Origin: Austwickia sp039812465
GTDB lineage: Bacteria > Actinomycetota > Actinomycetes > Actinomycetales > Dermatophilaceae
Assembly (NCBI GenBank): GCA_039812465.1
Contig: JBDIAS010000109.1
Span: 1-10,994, forward strand
Direction of reading: 5' to 3'
Length of the DNA: 10,994 nt
Of this stretch, positions 1 to 7,309 are shown one piece after another. The notes under the pieces were generated by a model that did not search any database, was not told the origin of the DNA, and saw only the letters and a program-made list of their open reading frames with translations. The translations under genes were made by a program, and so were the position numbers. Within the stretch, counting starts at the first letter, position 1. Each line of letters starts with the position of its first letter.

Positions 1-3000
1 ACGGTCGATCGGAGGACGCTCGAGCGCGGCGTGGACTACGCGCGAGCCGGTCAGGTCGCGTCCGTGCACACGGCGGGCGATGAGAGCGTGCTGTTCGGGG
101 TGGTGCGGGGGCGGGCGCGCTCTCCGTACCACGTCCTGATCCAGGGCAGACGCTCGGGCGGCCGGGCCCACTGGGGCTCGTCGTGCACGTGTCCCGTGGG
201 CCTGGGCTGCAAGCACGCGGTGGCCGTGCTCGCGGTGGCCGGTGGGTTGGTGCCCTCGGCGGCCCTCCAGCGCCCCACGCATGACGAAGGGCGCGGGGCG
301 CCAGCCGCGGGCCCGTCCGACCGGGACTGGCGCCAGCTGCTGCAACCGGTGGCGGACTCGGTCGAATCCCGCCACGTCGGCACGTCGACCTCGCCGGTCG
401 CCCTGCTCGTGGAGTGGGACGGCGGGGGCGTGCCCCGCCACGCGGACGCGGTCACGCTGCGGCCGGTCCAGCGGGGTGCATCGGGTCGGTGGATTCGCAC
501 GGGCATCTCGTGGACCGATGTGCACGCGGCGACGGCCGCGCTGGTGGATCCGGAGCGGGCACGCCGGGCGGTGCGCGCGATCGTCGCGACGGCCCAGGCG
601 GCGAGGGCGGCATCGTCGAGATACGGCCACTCCGGCGTGGGCTACGCAGACGGGAACCGATCGATACGTCTCACCGAGCTGGGGTCCGCGCCGGTGGCCC
701 TGCTGCGCGACGCCGCGCGGGCAGGTTTCGGGCTGGTGGCCGCAGCGACGGGCGAGCGCATCGAGCTGTCGGGCGTGGCGGCGGAGCTCGTCATCGACGT
801 TCGGCGGCAGCGGGACGGGGGTCGCGTGATCGAGCTGCGCACGGGCCGAGACGTCGGGCCGGTCGGCGACCTGGAGGTCGAGGTGGCCGTGCGGCACGAG
901 GGACGCCGGTGCGACCCCGCGCAGTCGGCGCTGCTGGGCACCCCACCCCGCGTGCTGATGACCCGCGCGACAGGGAGCGAGCACCCCGCGGGGGACGGGC
1001 GCGGGCACGGACCCATCGTGCTGGCGGCGGTGGAATCGCCCGAGGTCGACCTGGGGTCGCTGCGGTCGGCCGGTCCGATCCGCGTGCCAGCGGACGACGT
1101 CGACCAGTTCCTCACGACCTTCTACCCGGCGGTGGCGCGGCGATGCCCCGTCATCTCCAGCGACGACAGCTGCCCCCTCCCCGAGCTGCCTCACCCGCGC
1201 ATGTGGGTGGAGGCCACGTACGGTGCGGATCACTCGTTGACCCTGGAGTGGGGGATCACCTACGGGACACCCCCAGCGCAGCAGCGGTTCCCCCTGCACG
1301 GGCAGGAGGCGCTGCGCGACGCCGCCGCGGAGGCCGACCTGGTGCGCCGCGTCGCGGGGCTTCTGGGCGGCCACGTGCCCACGGCGATCGGCGGGCGAGC
1401 GGCCATCGGCCCAGCAGCGGACGGGGGGCCTCACCCGGTCAGCTCAGGACTCCTTCGCGGGTTCGCGACCGCCGCTTTCACCACGCACGTGCTTCCGCAG
1501 CTCCAGGACGACCCGGACGTCGACGTCGTGGTGGTCGGGGAACCGGCCGACTACCGGCGCGCCACCACCGCCCCGACCGTCATCGTGGGCCTCGCTGAGA
1601 GCACGCCGGGGGCCACGGACTGGTTCGACCTCGACGTCGCCGTGGAGATCGACGGCGAGAGCGTGCCGTTCCGGCCGCTGTTCTCCGCGCTCGCCACCGG
1701 CGAGCCGCACCTCCTCCTGGAGTCCGGGACGTGGTTCGACCTCGACCGGCCCGAGCTCGAGCAGTTGCGGCGCCTCATCGAGGAGGCCCGGTCGCTGGTC
1801 GATCACGACGAATCGGGCCTTCGGATCAGCCGCTGGCAGGCGGGTCTGTGGGAGGAGTTCGAGGACCTCGCGACGCACACCCGGCAGTGCGAGTCCTGGG
1901 CGGCGGCGGTGGGTGGCCTGCTGGACGCGACGGCGCGCGAGCCGATCGACCCGCCCCTGGGGCTGCGCGCGGTGCTTCGTCCCTATCAGCTCGACGGGTT
2001 CCGCTGGCTCAGCTTCCTGTGGGACCACGGCCTCGGCGGGATCCTCGCCGACGACATGGGGCTCGGCAAGACCGTCCAGGCGCTGGCGGCGATTCTGCGG
2101 GCCAAGGAGACCGGCGCCCTGCAGGCCCCAGCGCTGGTGGTCGCGCCGACCAGCGTGTTGCACGCCTGGTGTCACGAGGTGGCGCGGTTCGCGCCCGACC
2201 TGCGCGTCGTGGCCTTGACCGAGACGGCGGCCCGGCGCCGCACCGACCTGGCGCAGGCCATCGCGGAGGCGGATCTCGTGGTGACGTCCTACGCCATCGT
2301 CCGGATCGACCGAGGCGACTTCGAGGCGCAGGCCTGGGGGGCCGTGTTCCTGGACGAGGCGCAGGCCGTGAAGAACCCGCGCGGCAAGACCCACCAGGTG
2401 ATCCAACGCCTGACCGCGCCCGTGAAGGTGGCGATCACCGGGACCCCGCTCGAGAACTCGCTGGTCGACCTGTGGGCCCTCCTCGCGATCACTGCCCCCG
2501 GACTCTTCCCGAAGTTGTCGACCTTCACCGAGGTCTACCGCACGCCGATCGAGAAGGGGACCGACCCGGACCGCCTCGATCGCCTGCACCGACGGGTGCG
2601 ACCGCTCATGTTGCGCCGCACCAAGGAAGCGGTGGCGCCCGAACTGCCGCCGAAGCAGGAGCAGGTGGTCCGGGTCGACCTACACCCTGCCCACCGCCGG
2701 GTCTACGACCGGCACCTGCACCGGGAGCGGCAACGGGTCCTGGGGCTGCTGGAGGACTTCGACCGTAACCGGATTGCCATCTTGCGGGCTCTGACCACGC
2801 TGCGTCAGATGGCGCTCGCGCCGTCGCTGGTTGACGCCGAAATGGCGGTCGCCTCCACGAAGGTCGAGGTCTTCGCGGAGCAGATCGCCTCGGTGGCGGC
2901 GGAGGGGCACCGGGCGCTGGTGTTCAGCCAGTTCACCGGGTTCCTGCGGCTGGTGCGCGAGCGGCTCGACCGCGAGGGGATCGACTACTGCTACCTGGAC

Positions 3001-3360
3001 GGCAAGACGACGGACCGGCAGGGGCAGATTGAGGAGTTCCGGACAGGTTCCGCCCCCGTGTTCCTGATCAGCCTCAAGGCAGGAGGGTTCGGCCTCACGC
3101 TGACCGAGGCCGACTACGTGTTCGTCCTCGACCCGTGGTGGAATCCCGCGGCCGAGGCGCAGGCCGTCGATCGCACCCACCGGATCGGTCAGGACAAGAC
3201 CGTGATGGTCTATCGGCTGATCGCGGCTGACACGATCGAGGACAAGGTGGTGGCGCTCCAGGAGCGCAAGCGCGATCTCTTCGCCCGCGTCGTCGACCGC
3301 GGAGGCGCCGTCGACGGCGCGCTCACTGCCGACGACATCCGAGGGCTCCTGGAAGCGTGA
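1..3360 (+). CDS. SWIM zinc-finger SNF2-family DEAD/H helicase (5' partial)
   Basis: ATP-dependent DNA translocase of the bacterial SNF2/RapA group, probably acting on DNA-protein complexes during transcription or repair; its partners are unknown. Numbering from the GTG at base 31, a SWIM zinc finger (C52-x-C54-x5-C60-x-H62) is followed by a long poorly conserved middle (about 75-640) and a two-lobed motor. Seen in the motor: motif I DDMGLGKT (K680), motif II DEAQ (775-778), motif III TGTPLENS (803-810), an IV-like segment LVFSQF, then DPWWNP (1034-1039) and motif VI DRTHRIGQ (1047-1054). The frame is open to base 1. The residues just before the GTG give R-G-x-x-Y-x-x-x-G-x-V across it, a pattern usual before SWIM fingers, so translation probably begins outside the window. 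The GTG at 31, with ggagga at 11-16, is a weaker alternative. The stop is TGA at 3358-3360. Family call is very sure; biological role is not. Confidence 0.95.
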   Translation, partial: TVDRRTLERGVDYARAGQVASVHTAGDESVLFGVVRGRARSPYHVLIQGRRSGGRAHWGSSCTCPVGLGCKHAVAVLAVAGGLVPSAALQRPTHDEGRGAPAAGPSDRDWRQLLQPVADSVESRHVGTSTSPVALLVEWDGGGVPRHADAVTLRPVQRGASGRWIRTGISWTDVHAATAALVDPERARRAVRAIVATAQAARAASSRYGHSGVGYADGNRSIRLTELGSAPVALLRDAARAGFGLVAAATGERIELSGVAAELVIDVRRQRDGGRVIELRTGRDVGPVGDLEVEVAVRHEGRRCDPAQSALLGTPPRVLMTRATGSEHPAGDGRGHGPIVLAAVESPEVDLGSLRSAGPIRVPADDVDQFLTTFYPAVARRCPVISSDDSCPLPELPHPRMWVEATYGADHSLTLEWGITYGTPPAQQRFPLHGQEALRDAAAEADLVRRVAGLLGGHVPTAIGGRAAIGPAADGGPHPVSSGLLRGFATAAFTTHVLPQLQDDPDVDVVVVGEPADYRRATTAPTVIVGLAESTPGATDWFDLDVAVEIDGESVPFRPLFSALATGEPHLLLESGTWFDLDRPELEQLRRLIEEARSLVDHDESGLRISRWQAGLWEEFEDLATHTRQCESWAAAVGGLLDATAREPIDPPLGLRAVLRPYQLDGFRWLSFLWDHGLGGILADDMGLGKTVQALAAILRAKETGALQAPALVVAPTSVLHAWCHEVARFAPDLRVVALTETAARRRTDLAQAIAEADLVVTSYAIVRIDRGDFEAQAWGAVFLDEAQAVKNPRGKTHQVIQRLTAPVKVAITGTPLENSLVDLWALLAITAPGLFPKLSTFTEVYRTPIEKGTDPDRLDRLHRRVRPLMLRRTKEAVAPELPPKQEQVVRVDLHPAHRRVYDRHLHRERQRVLGLLEDFDRNRIAILRALTTLRQMALAPSLVDAEMAVASTKVEVFAEQIASVAAEGHRALVFSQFTGFLRLVRERLDREGIDYCYLDGKTTDRQGQIEEFRTGSAPVFLISLKAGGFGLTLTEADYVFVLDPWWNPAAEAQAVDRTHRIGQDKTVMVYRLIAADTIEDKVVALQERKRDLFARVVDRGGAVDGALTADDIRGLLEA

Positions 3361-3509
3361 GCCACCCCCGCGGCCCAGGGCTCACCGCACGAAAGTCGCC
3401 TGACCTGGGACGGATTCGCGCTCAGTACCGCCGCCGGCGAGCCGATGGACCTAAGAACAGTCACGCGGCCGTCGTCCGCGCGGAAACCCCTGGAGCAGAG
3501 CGGGGGACG

Positions 3510-3516
3510 AAGGAGG
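3510..3516 (+). promoter_or_regulatory. Ribosome binding site deciding the lactonase-like start
   Basis: AAGGAGG is a full anti-16S match. The ATG at best spacing (3524, 7 nt) is out of frame and opens a six-codon peptide; the in-frame ATG at 3529 is 12 nt away and others lie at 3535 and 3544. The in-frame ATG at 3445 has no comparable site, so I place the gene start downstream of it. Confidence 0.6.
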
Positions 3517-3528
3517 CCCACGGATGCC

Positions 3529-4317
3529 ATGGCCATGGACCTGATGAACGCGACCGGCCAACCCCTCATTCGGGTGGCCCGCGACATGGAGGGGCTCGCG
3601 CGCGTCATGGCGGAACGCCTGGTCAACGCGCTGCAGTTCCGCCTGAAGGACGAGTGGGTCTCGGTCGCGCACATCGTGCTGCCTGGGGGCGTGCTCGCCG
3701 AGACCCTGCTGGAGACCCTCGCGGACGGTCATGCCAAGCGGCACGTCGACTGGGATCGCGTGCACGTGTGGTGGAGCGACGAGCGATACCTCGGCGACGG
3801 GCACATCGGGCGACACGAGACGCACGCCCGGGCCGCGGGCCTCATGCGCATCGGCGTCGTCGAGGACCATGTCCACCCCTTCCCCTTCCCCGAGTTCGAG
3901 GACGAAGCGCGCCCCGACCGCGGGGCGGAGGAGTACGCGACGCTCCTGCGCAAGTTTTCCCCGATCGGTCGACGGGTGCCCCTCTTCGACGTCGTGATGC
4001 TCGATGTCGGCCGCGCGGGCGAGGTCGCGGCCCTCTACCCGGGGCACGAGCTGCTCGAAGAAACGGCCACCGTGGCGCCCGTCTGGGACGCTCCGCAGGC
4101 GCCCGCGCTGCGGATGACGATGACCCTCTCCGCCCTGTCGAGCGCGACCCGGGTGTGGCTGCTCGCCTCCGGCATGGAGCGCGCGGTCGCCGTCGGACGT
4201 GCGCTGCAGGACGGCGACCCGCAGGTCACGCCCGCCGCGGGCGTCAAGGGCATCCTCGAGACGATCTGGTGGCTCGACGAGAAGGCGTCACGGGCCGTGC
4301 CGAAGCACCTGCGGTAG
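3529..4317 (+). CDS. 6-phosphogluconolactonase-family protein with altered active site
   Basis: Belongs to the 6-phosphogluconolactonase/glucosamine-6-phosphate isomerase fold; true family members hydrolyse 6-phosphogluconolactone in the oxidative pentose phosphate pathway. Family landmarks from the ATG at 3529 (262 aa, about the usual length): GG at 53-54, the strand-end motif VWWSDERY with DER at 84-86, FDVVML before the active-site loop, ALYPGH (168-173), and a C-terminal WWLDE. The loop, normally GxGPDGHxASLFPG, reads DVGRAGEVAALYPG (159-172): the Asp is A163 and the His is E165. The phosphate loop is LPGGVLAE rather than GGSTP-like, and the Asn after DER is missing. The protein may therefore be catalytically dead or act on another ligand. 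It stands alone, not beside zwf/opcA as is common in actinobacteria. Start chosen on AAGGAGG at 3510-3516; 3445, 3535 or 3544 are possible. Confidence 0.8.
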   Translation: MAMDLMNATGQPLIRVARDMEGLARVMAERLVNALQFRLKDEWVSVAHIVLPGGVLAETLLETLADGHAKRHVDWDRVHVWWSDERYLGDGHIGRHETHARAAGLMRIGVVEDHVHPFPFPEFEDEARPDRGAEEYATLLRKFSPIGRRVPLFDVVMLDVGRAGEVAALYPGHELLEETATVAPVWDAPQAPALRMTMTLSALSSATRVWLLASGMERAVAVGRALQDGDPQVTPAAGVKGILETIWWLDEKASRAVPKHLR

Positions 4318-4365
4318 GGCGACGCCGCCCCACCCCAGGACGCTGGCGCGAACCCTCGGCGCCGT
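4317..4365. terminator. Possible weak bidirectional terminator between convergent genes
   Basis: This 49-base stretch between converging stop codons contains two short GC stems: GGGCG/CGCCC (4317-4330, 4-nt loop) and GGCGC/GCGCC (4345-4363, 9-nt loop). Neither has a T-run, so termination is inferred from position only. Confidence 0.25.
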
Positions 4366-4725
4366 TCAGACGTCGCTTTGGAACGGGCGTACCTCGACCG
4401 CCAGCCGGCAGGCCGCGCTCGCCTTGCGCGCCCACGCCAGCGCCGCGTCCAGGTCCGCGGCCGAGATGACCCACACGCCGCCGAGGTACTCCTTCGACTC
4501 CAGATACGGCCCGTCCGTCATCACGACCTCACGCGCCGCGCCGGGCGTCGCATCGACGACGGTCGCGGTGGAGGCGGGCATCAGGCCGCCCGCGAACACC
4601 CACGCGTCGGCGGCCTGGACCTCCTGGTTGAACGCCTCGACGTCGGCGAAGACCTGCGCCATGTCGAGGTCGGCCGGAGCCTCAGAGATGTCGCCGTGGT
4701 GGACGGAGAGCAGGTACGTGGTCAT
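4366..4725 (-). CDS. YCII-related (DGPF domain) protein
   Basis: Small 119-residue YCII/DGPF-fold protein. It begins MTTYLLSVHHGD and carries the family core TDGPYLESKEYLGGVWVI (Tyr in place of the usual Phe of DGPF) followed by a helix ADLDAALAWARKAS and a C-terminal VEVRPF strand, so the single domain is complete. Family members are thought to be small-molecule-binding or enzyme-like dimers with His/Asp at the active site; no precise reaction is established. Many actinobacterial DGPF genes sit beside an ECF sigma factor gene; none is visible here. The ATG at 4725 is preceded by AAGGAGC (4731-4737 on the + strand, 5-nt spacing), which rules out the longer reading frame to 4914. The upstream leader carries a hairpin and a GCGTT microsatellite. 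It lies downstream of and in the same orientation as the antiporter gene, but 252 bases away, so probably has its own promoter. Confidence 0.88.
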   Translation of the reverse strand: MTTYLLSVHHGDISEAPADLDMAQVFADVEAFNQEVQAADAWVFAGGLMPASTATVVDATPGAAREVVMTDGPYLESKEYLGGVWVISAADLDAALAWARKASAACRLAVEVRPFQSDV

Positions 4726-4746
4726 GGGGTGCTCCTTCGTGGTCGG

Positions 4747-4764
4747 CGCCCGCTGCGACGGGCG
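4747..4764 (-). promoter_or_regulatory. Small hairpin in the DGPF gene leader
   Basis: A 6-bp perfect stem (CGCCCG/CGGGCG) with a 6-nt loop sits 10-27 bases before the Shine-Dalgarno of the DGPF gene. It could affect translation or mRNA stability; nothing more can be said. Confidence 0.3.
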
Positions 4765-4785
4765 TTGCGTTGCGTTGCGTTGCGT
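4762..4785. repeat. GCGTT pentanucleotide microsatellite (4.8 copies)
   Basis: Four perfect GCGTT units and a partial fifth, ending 37 bases upstream of the DGPF start codon. It lies outside coding sequence, in the likely leader or promoter, so slippage would change spacing rather than reading frame. Confidence 0.9.
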
Positions 4786-4800
4786 ACGAGTGTGTCGGGC

Positions 4801-4825
4801 AGCGAACCCGCGGGGCGGGTTCGCT
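4801..4825. terminator. Perfect 10-bp inverted repeat between antiporter and DGPF genes
   Basis: Arms AGCGAACCCG and CGGGTTCGCT are perfectly complementary around a 5-nt loop. There is no T-tract on either side. Placed downstream of the antiporter and 76 bases before the DGPF start, it could be a U-less terminator of the antiporter mRNA or an operator for the DGPF promoter; the sequence does not decide. Confidence 0.5.
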
Positions 4826-4899
4826 CCGCCCTCACCCCCACCACGATCGGCGAGCCGGCGATACGACACCGGTCCCAGGCTTCTTTTCCGGGCCGACGC

Positions 4900-4983
4900 C
4901 CCGCCCGCCATCACACGCCGCCCGCCGTCACACCCGGCCCGCCGTCACACCCGGCCCGACGCAACACCGGCTCGCCGTCACAC
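4900..4983. repeat. 17-bp imperfect tandem repeat, five copies
   Basis: Units end at 4916, 4933, 4950, 4967 and 4983 (17, 17, 17, 17 and 16 bases); the type unit is ccggcccgccgtcacac with one to a few changes in the others. The last unit contains the antiporter stop codon (TCA at 4978-4980), so the array starts inside the end of that gene and runs into its 3' flank. Confidence 0.85.
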
Positions 4984-6561
4984 GCCGTGTTCCTGCTGCG
5001 CTTCGACGGCGCGGTCGGCCAACGCCTCGCCGGCGCCGGCGTACAGGTGCACCACGACGTCGATACCGAGGCCCTCGAGCTCCTCGACGTCCTCGCGGTA
5101 GAGGGCCACCGCGGCCACGATCCCGTTCTCGTACCCGATCCGCCGCAGCTCCCGTAGTGCGTCCGCGTTGGCGTGCTGGGACGGCATCGCCAGGACGACG
5201 ATCTCGACCATCTGGTTGCGGACCACGCGAGCCCAGAAGTCGTAGTCGGTCGCGTCGCCCTCCACCACGTTGAATCCTTGGGAACGCAGCGAGGCGAGGC
5301 GGTGCGGGTCGTGCTCGACGCCGAGGACGTCGTACCCGTGCTCATCGCGCAACTGCACGTACGTGGCCCGCCCGACCCGCCCCATGCCGAGCACGAGCGC
5401 CGTCGCGTTGCCGATCTCGACCGGTCGGTCGTCGGGGTGGATCTTGTCCGGCGGCCGGGTCGGCAGCCGGTGGGCGAAGCGGGACGCCTCGGAGGCGTTG
5501 CGCGGGTTGACGAGCGAGGAGAGAACGAATCCCGCGGAGACCGCGATGACCAGGGACATCAGCCAGTGCTGCGACAGCCACCCGGCCTCGACGCCGAGGG
5601 CGGCGACGATGAGCGCGAACTCGGAGTAGTTCGACAGTAGCAGCGCCGTGAGCACGCTCGTCCGGTTGCGCAGGCCGAGGAGCCAGAGGATGACCCAGTA
5701 GAGGACGGCCTGGACGGGCAGCAGCAGGGTGAGCAGGATCCCGATCTTGAGGTTGTCCAGGGAGGGCATTCCCATGAAACCGATGCTGACGAAGAATCCG
5801 ACGAGGAGGAGCTCCTTGACGGTGAAGAGCGTGTGCGAGAGCTGGTCCGAGCCGACCGAGGGGGCGAGGGCCACCCCCATGACCAGCGCGCCGAGGCTCC
5901 CGGAGAGGCCGAGCCACTCGAAGAGCGCGTAGCCGGGAAGCAGGGCCATCGCGATCCCGAAGAGCGCTCCCATCTCGCCGTGCCCCAGCTTGTGCCAGTC
6001 GCGTGCGAGCCACGCCAGCAGCGGCACCACGACGACCAGCCCCAGGCTGTAGATGCTCGGCGCGGTGCCGCGGGAGATCGAGATCACGGCGACGGCGGCG
6101 ATGTCCTGCATGATCAGCACGCCGATGCAGATGCGCCCGTAGAGCGCCTGCTCGTCGCCGCGGTCCTGCAGGATCTTGACCACGAAGATCGTGCTGGAGA
6201 AGGACATCACGAGCGCGAGCACGGCGAGGACGCGCAGGTCCTCAGGGCCGAACGCGCCGAGCAGGCTGAGCGCCGTCAGGAAGCCGGTGCCTGCCAGGAC
6301 GGTCAGCACCATGTGGGCGCTCGCGGTGAGCCATACTTCCTTGCCGAGGAGATGGCGCAGATCGAGCCGCAGCCCGATCGCGAAGAGCATGAGCGTCACC
6401 CCGATGTCCGACATGAGCGGCAGCTCCTCCAGCTGCGGCACGCCCCGGGCGTTGAGGATGAACCCCGCCGCCAGGAATCCGATCAGCGGCGGCATCCGTA
6501 CGAACCAGGCGAGCAGCCCACACCCGAAGACCACCGCGAGATAGGTCACCACGACGTCCAT
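4978..6561 (-). CDS. CPA2-family (KefB-type) cation/proton antiporter with TrkA-N domain
   Basis: Integral membrane antiporter that should exchange K+ or Na+ for protons. From the ATG at 6561 (527 aa) the first about 365 residues are a chain of hydrophobic helices typical of the Na+/H+ exchanger domain, including PPLIGFLAAGFIL early on and MQDIAAVAVISIS with D153, the acidic residue expected in the transport path. After a polar linker (about 365-385) comes a Rossmann TrkA-N domain opening LVLGMGRVGRA (glycines at 392, 394 and 397), which in relatives binds NAD(H) or nucleotides to gate transport. There is no KefF-type partner gene nearby. Start: AAGG seven bases before the ATG at 6561 favours it; ATG 6567 and GTG 6576 are alternatives. 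The C-terminus ends inside a tandem repeat. Ion specificity cannot be told from sequence. Confidence 0.92.
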   Translation of the reverse strand: MDVVVTYLAVVFGCGLLAWFVRMPPLIGFLAAGFILNARGVPQLEELPLMSDIGVTLMLFAIGLRLDLRHLLGKEVWLTASAHMVLTVLAGTGFLTALSLLGAFGPEDLRVLAVLALVMSFSSTIFVVKILQDRGDEQALYGRICIGVLIMQDIAAVAVISISRGTAPSIYSLGLVVVVPLLAWLARDWHKLGHGEMGALFGIAMALLPGYALFEWLGLSGSLGALVMGVALAPSVGSDQLSHTLFTVKELLLVGFFVSIGFMGMPSLDNLKIGILLTLLLPVQAVLYWVILWLLGLRNRTSVLTALLLSNYSEFALIVAALGVEAGWLSQHWLMSLVIAVSAGFVLSSLVNPRNASEASRFAHRLPTRPPDKIHPDDRPVEIGNATALVLGMGRVGRATYVQLRDEHGYDVLGVEHDPHRLASLRSQGFNVVEGDATDYDFWARVVRNQMVEIVVLAMPSQHANADALRELRRIGYENGIVAAVALYREDVEELEGLGIDVVVHLYAGAGEALADRAVEAQQEHGV

Positions 6562-6659
6562 GGGCATACCTTGCACCCGGAACGCAGCTGTCAGGGGAGT
6601 TTTGCGGCGTGGAACCTCGTCGTCGTCCAGGGCCCTTCGGCGTGTGTCCAGAATGGAGC

Positions 6660-7226
6660 ATGAGCAGCGAACTTCCCGCGCGCGTGCCCTCGGCCGACCC
6701 CTCCGACCCCTCAGCGGACACCTCGGCCGAGGACTCCGCCGACCCCTCCGGCGAGGCTTGGAGCGATCCAGCGCTGGCGGCCGTGCGCGAGACCCTCGCC
6801 GCGCGCAGGCTGCACGACCGGATCCGCCTCTTCGACGTCGACCTACCGACCGCGGCGTCGGCCGCCGAAGCCCTCGGATGCGAGGTCGGTGCGATCGCCA
6901 ACAGCCTGGTCTTCCGCGCGGGCGACGAGCCCGTACTGGTCATGGCGAGCGGCGCCCACCGCGTCGACCCGGTGAAGGCGGGCGCGCTGTTCGGCGTCGA
7001 CAGGCTGCGCCGCGCCGACGCCGCGACCGTGCGGGCGGCCACGGGGCAGGAGGTCGGCGGCTGCGCCCCGGCCGGCCACCCCGCGCCGCTTCGGACCGTG
7101 GTCGACGTGGACCTCGCGGGCCACGAGAGGCTGTGGGCCGGCGGCGGGGTGAAGCACGCGATGCTGTGGCTGACGTACGACGAACTCCTCGCCCTCACCG
7201 GCGGCACCCCGGCGGTGGTGGCCTAG
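6660..7226 (+). CDS. YbaK/EbsC-family aminoacyl-tRNA deacylase homologue
   Basis: Cytoplasmic YbaK-fold protein; relatives hydrolyse mischarged aminoacyl-tRNA such as Cys- or Ala-tRNA(Pro) in trans. From the ATG at 6660 (188 aa) there is a 30-residue Ser/Asp/Pro/Ala-rich low-complexity head, then the domain: GCEVGAIANSLVF, SGAHRVD, VGGCAPAGHPAP and a final YDELLALTGG. The position equivalent to the catalytic Lys of E. coli YbaK is N81 here; I believe this IANSL form is frequent in actinobacterial relatives, so loss of activity should not be assumed. Start: GGAG lies only one base before the ATG, so it is a poor Shine-Dalgarno; CAGAAT at 6649-6654 would fit a -10 for a leaderless mRNA. GTG 6609, with GGGGAG nine bases before it, is the alternative. 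Divergent from the antiporter gene, 98 bases between starts. Confidence 0.87.
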   Translation: MSSELPARVPSADPSDPSADTSAEDSADPSGEAWSDPALAAVRETLAARRLHDRIRLFDVDLPTAASAAEALGCEVGAIANSLVFRAGDEPVLVMASGAHRVDPVKAGALFGVDRLRRADAATVRAATGQEVGGCAPAGHPAPLRTVVDVDLAGHERLWAGGGVKHAMLWLTYDELLALTGGTPAVVA

Positions 7227-7296
7227 CCGCCCGTCGCCGCGGGCACGCCGCCCGCTCGTACCCTCGCGAGCTCTCGCGTCGCGCCCGCCCACCACG

Positions 7297-7302
7297 TAGC
7301 CT
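7297..7302 (+). promoter_or_regulatory. Putative -10 element of a leaderless gene
   Basis: TAGCCT fits the TANNNT -10 pattern and ends exactly seven bases before the GTG at 7310, the spacing expected when transcription starts at the start codon. No convincing -35 is seen. Confidence 0.45.
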
Positions 7303-7309
7303 CGAGCCC

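Noticed and set aside
1444..2589. Minus-strand open frame of 381 codons inside the helicase
   Set aside because: It is antisense to conserved helicase motifs I to III and has a low-complexity composition typical of GC-rich shadow frames.
3357..4469. Plus-strand open frame of 370 codons overlapping the helicase stop by ATGA-like spacing
   Set aside because: Its product is Arg/Gly/Ala/Pro-rich without family features, while the other plus frame over the same DNA encodes a clear lactonase-fold protein.
4726..4914. N-terminal extension of the DGPF gene to an ATG at 4914
   Set aside because: The extra residues are low-complexity and encoded by the repeat region; ATG 4725 has an ideal AAGGAGC and gives the normal family start.
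6609..6659. GTG 6609 as the start of the YbaK-like gene
   Set aside because: It has a fair GGGGAG, but it would leave only 47 bases between divergent starts and adds an unlikely EPRRRPGPFG head. Kept as an alternative, not the main call.
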